From Cryobacterium breve (GTDB lineage Bacteria; Actinomycetota; Actinomycetes; Actinomycetales; Microbacteriaceae), in assembly GCF_004402375.1 (NCBI RefSeq), contig NZ_SOGJ01000035.1:1-32307 (forward strand): a stretch of 32,307 nucleotides of DNA, in the 5' to 3' direction. Under the pieces are notes generated by a model that did not search any database, had not been told where the DNA came from, and saw only the letters and a program-made list of their open reading frames with translations. Position numbers and translations under genes: made by a program. Of this stretch, positions 32,284-32,307 are shown piece after piece (the stretch's first letter is position 1; every line of letters begins with the position of its first letter).

Positions 32284-32307
32284 CCCCGGCGCGCTCGCCG
32301 CGCTCGC

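Noticed and set aside
1..32307. CRISPR arrays, tRNA/rRNA genes, phage or integrase genes
   Set aside because: I looked for regular spaced repeats, tRNA-like cloverleaf ends and recombinase motifs and saw none.

Overview
The window is 32.3 kb of high-GC DNA. Coding style, actinobacterial families (SARP regulator, IclR-regulated hut genes, YczE-type membrane protein, DUF4097/PadR pair) and frequent GGATGC/GCATCC words point to an actinobacterium, most likely of the Microbacteriaceae. That placement is inference; no rRNA or marker gene is present. I see no tRNA, rRNA, CRISPR array, transposase or phage gene.

Layout. 1-4.4 kb (minus strand): a PadR-type regulator cut by the left edge and coupled to a DUF4097 beta-repeat protein, with a duplicated CGATATATCG palindrome in front; a membrane-anchored universal-stress protein; a degenerate CPBP-type membrane protein; a YczE-type membrane protein; and dodecin. 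4.6-9.4 kb (plus strand): an RND-type exporter and a soluble Ser/Thr kinase fused to a GAF domain. Four short intergenic inverted-repeat elements of two families (two copies each) lie between 3.2 and 10 kb. 10.0-16.4 kb (minus strand): a tightly coupled histidine-utilisation operon, iclR-hutU-M20 amidohydrolase-hutF-hutI. 16.5-19.4 kb (minus strand): an M23 cell-wall hydrolase with a Pro/Thr-rich stalk and coiled coil, and a SARP/BTAD regulator. 19.6-27.6 kb (plus strand): a 1816-residue secreted animal-type heme peroxidase with RTX calcium repeats, two FN3 and two Ig-like domains; a Tat-exported multicopper oxidase; and a lipoprotein of unknown function. 27.6-29.6 kb (minus strand): a NarL-type response regulator and histidine kinase pair. 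29.8-32.3 kb: hutH and a divergent IclR regulator around a clear operator palindrome.

How it fits together. HutH, HutU, HutI and HutF take histidine to N-formylglutamate. No HutG is present, and the M20 amidohydrolase inside the operon is the best candidate for the last step. The hut genes are split by about 13.5 kb carrying the peroxidase/multicopper oxidase locus and its apparent regulators. The combination of RTX-bearing heme peroxidase and multicopper oxidase recalls the two enzyme classes implicated in bacterial Mn(II) oxidation (MopA-type and MCO-type), so an extracellular metal- or phenol-oxidising system is the most interesting hypothesis here. A 17-bp site, CCCC-N7-GGGGTA, occurs both in the SARP/peroxidase intergenic region and just upstream of the response-regulator promoter, which suggests the two-component system controls this locus.
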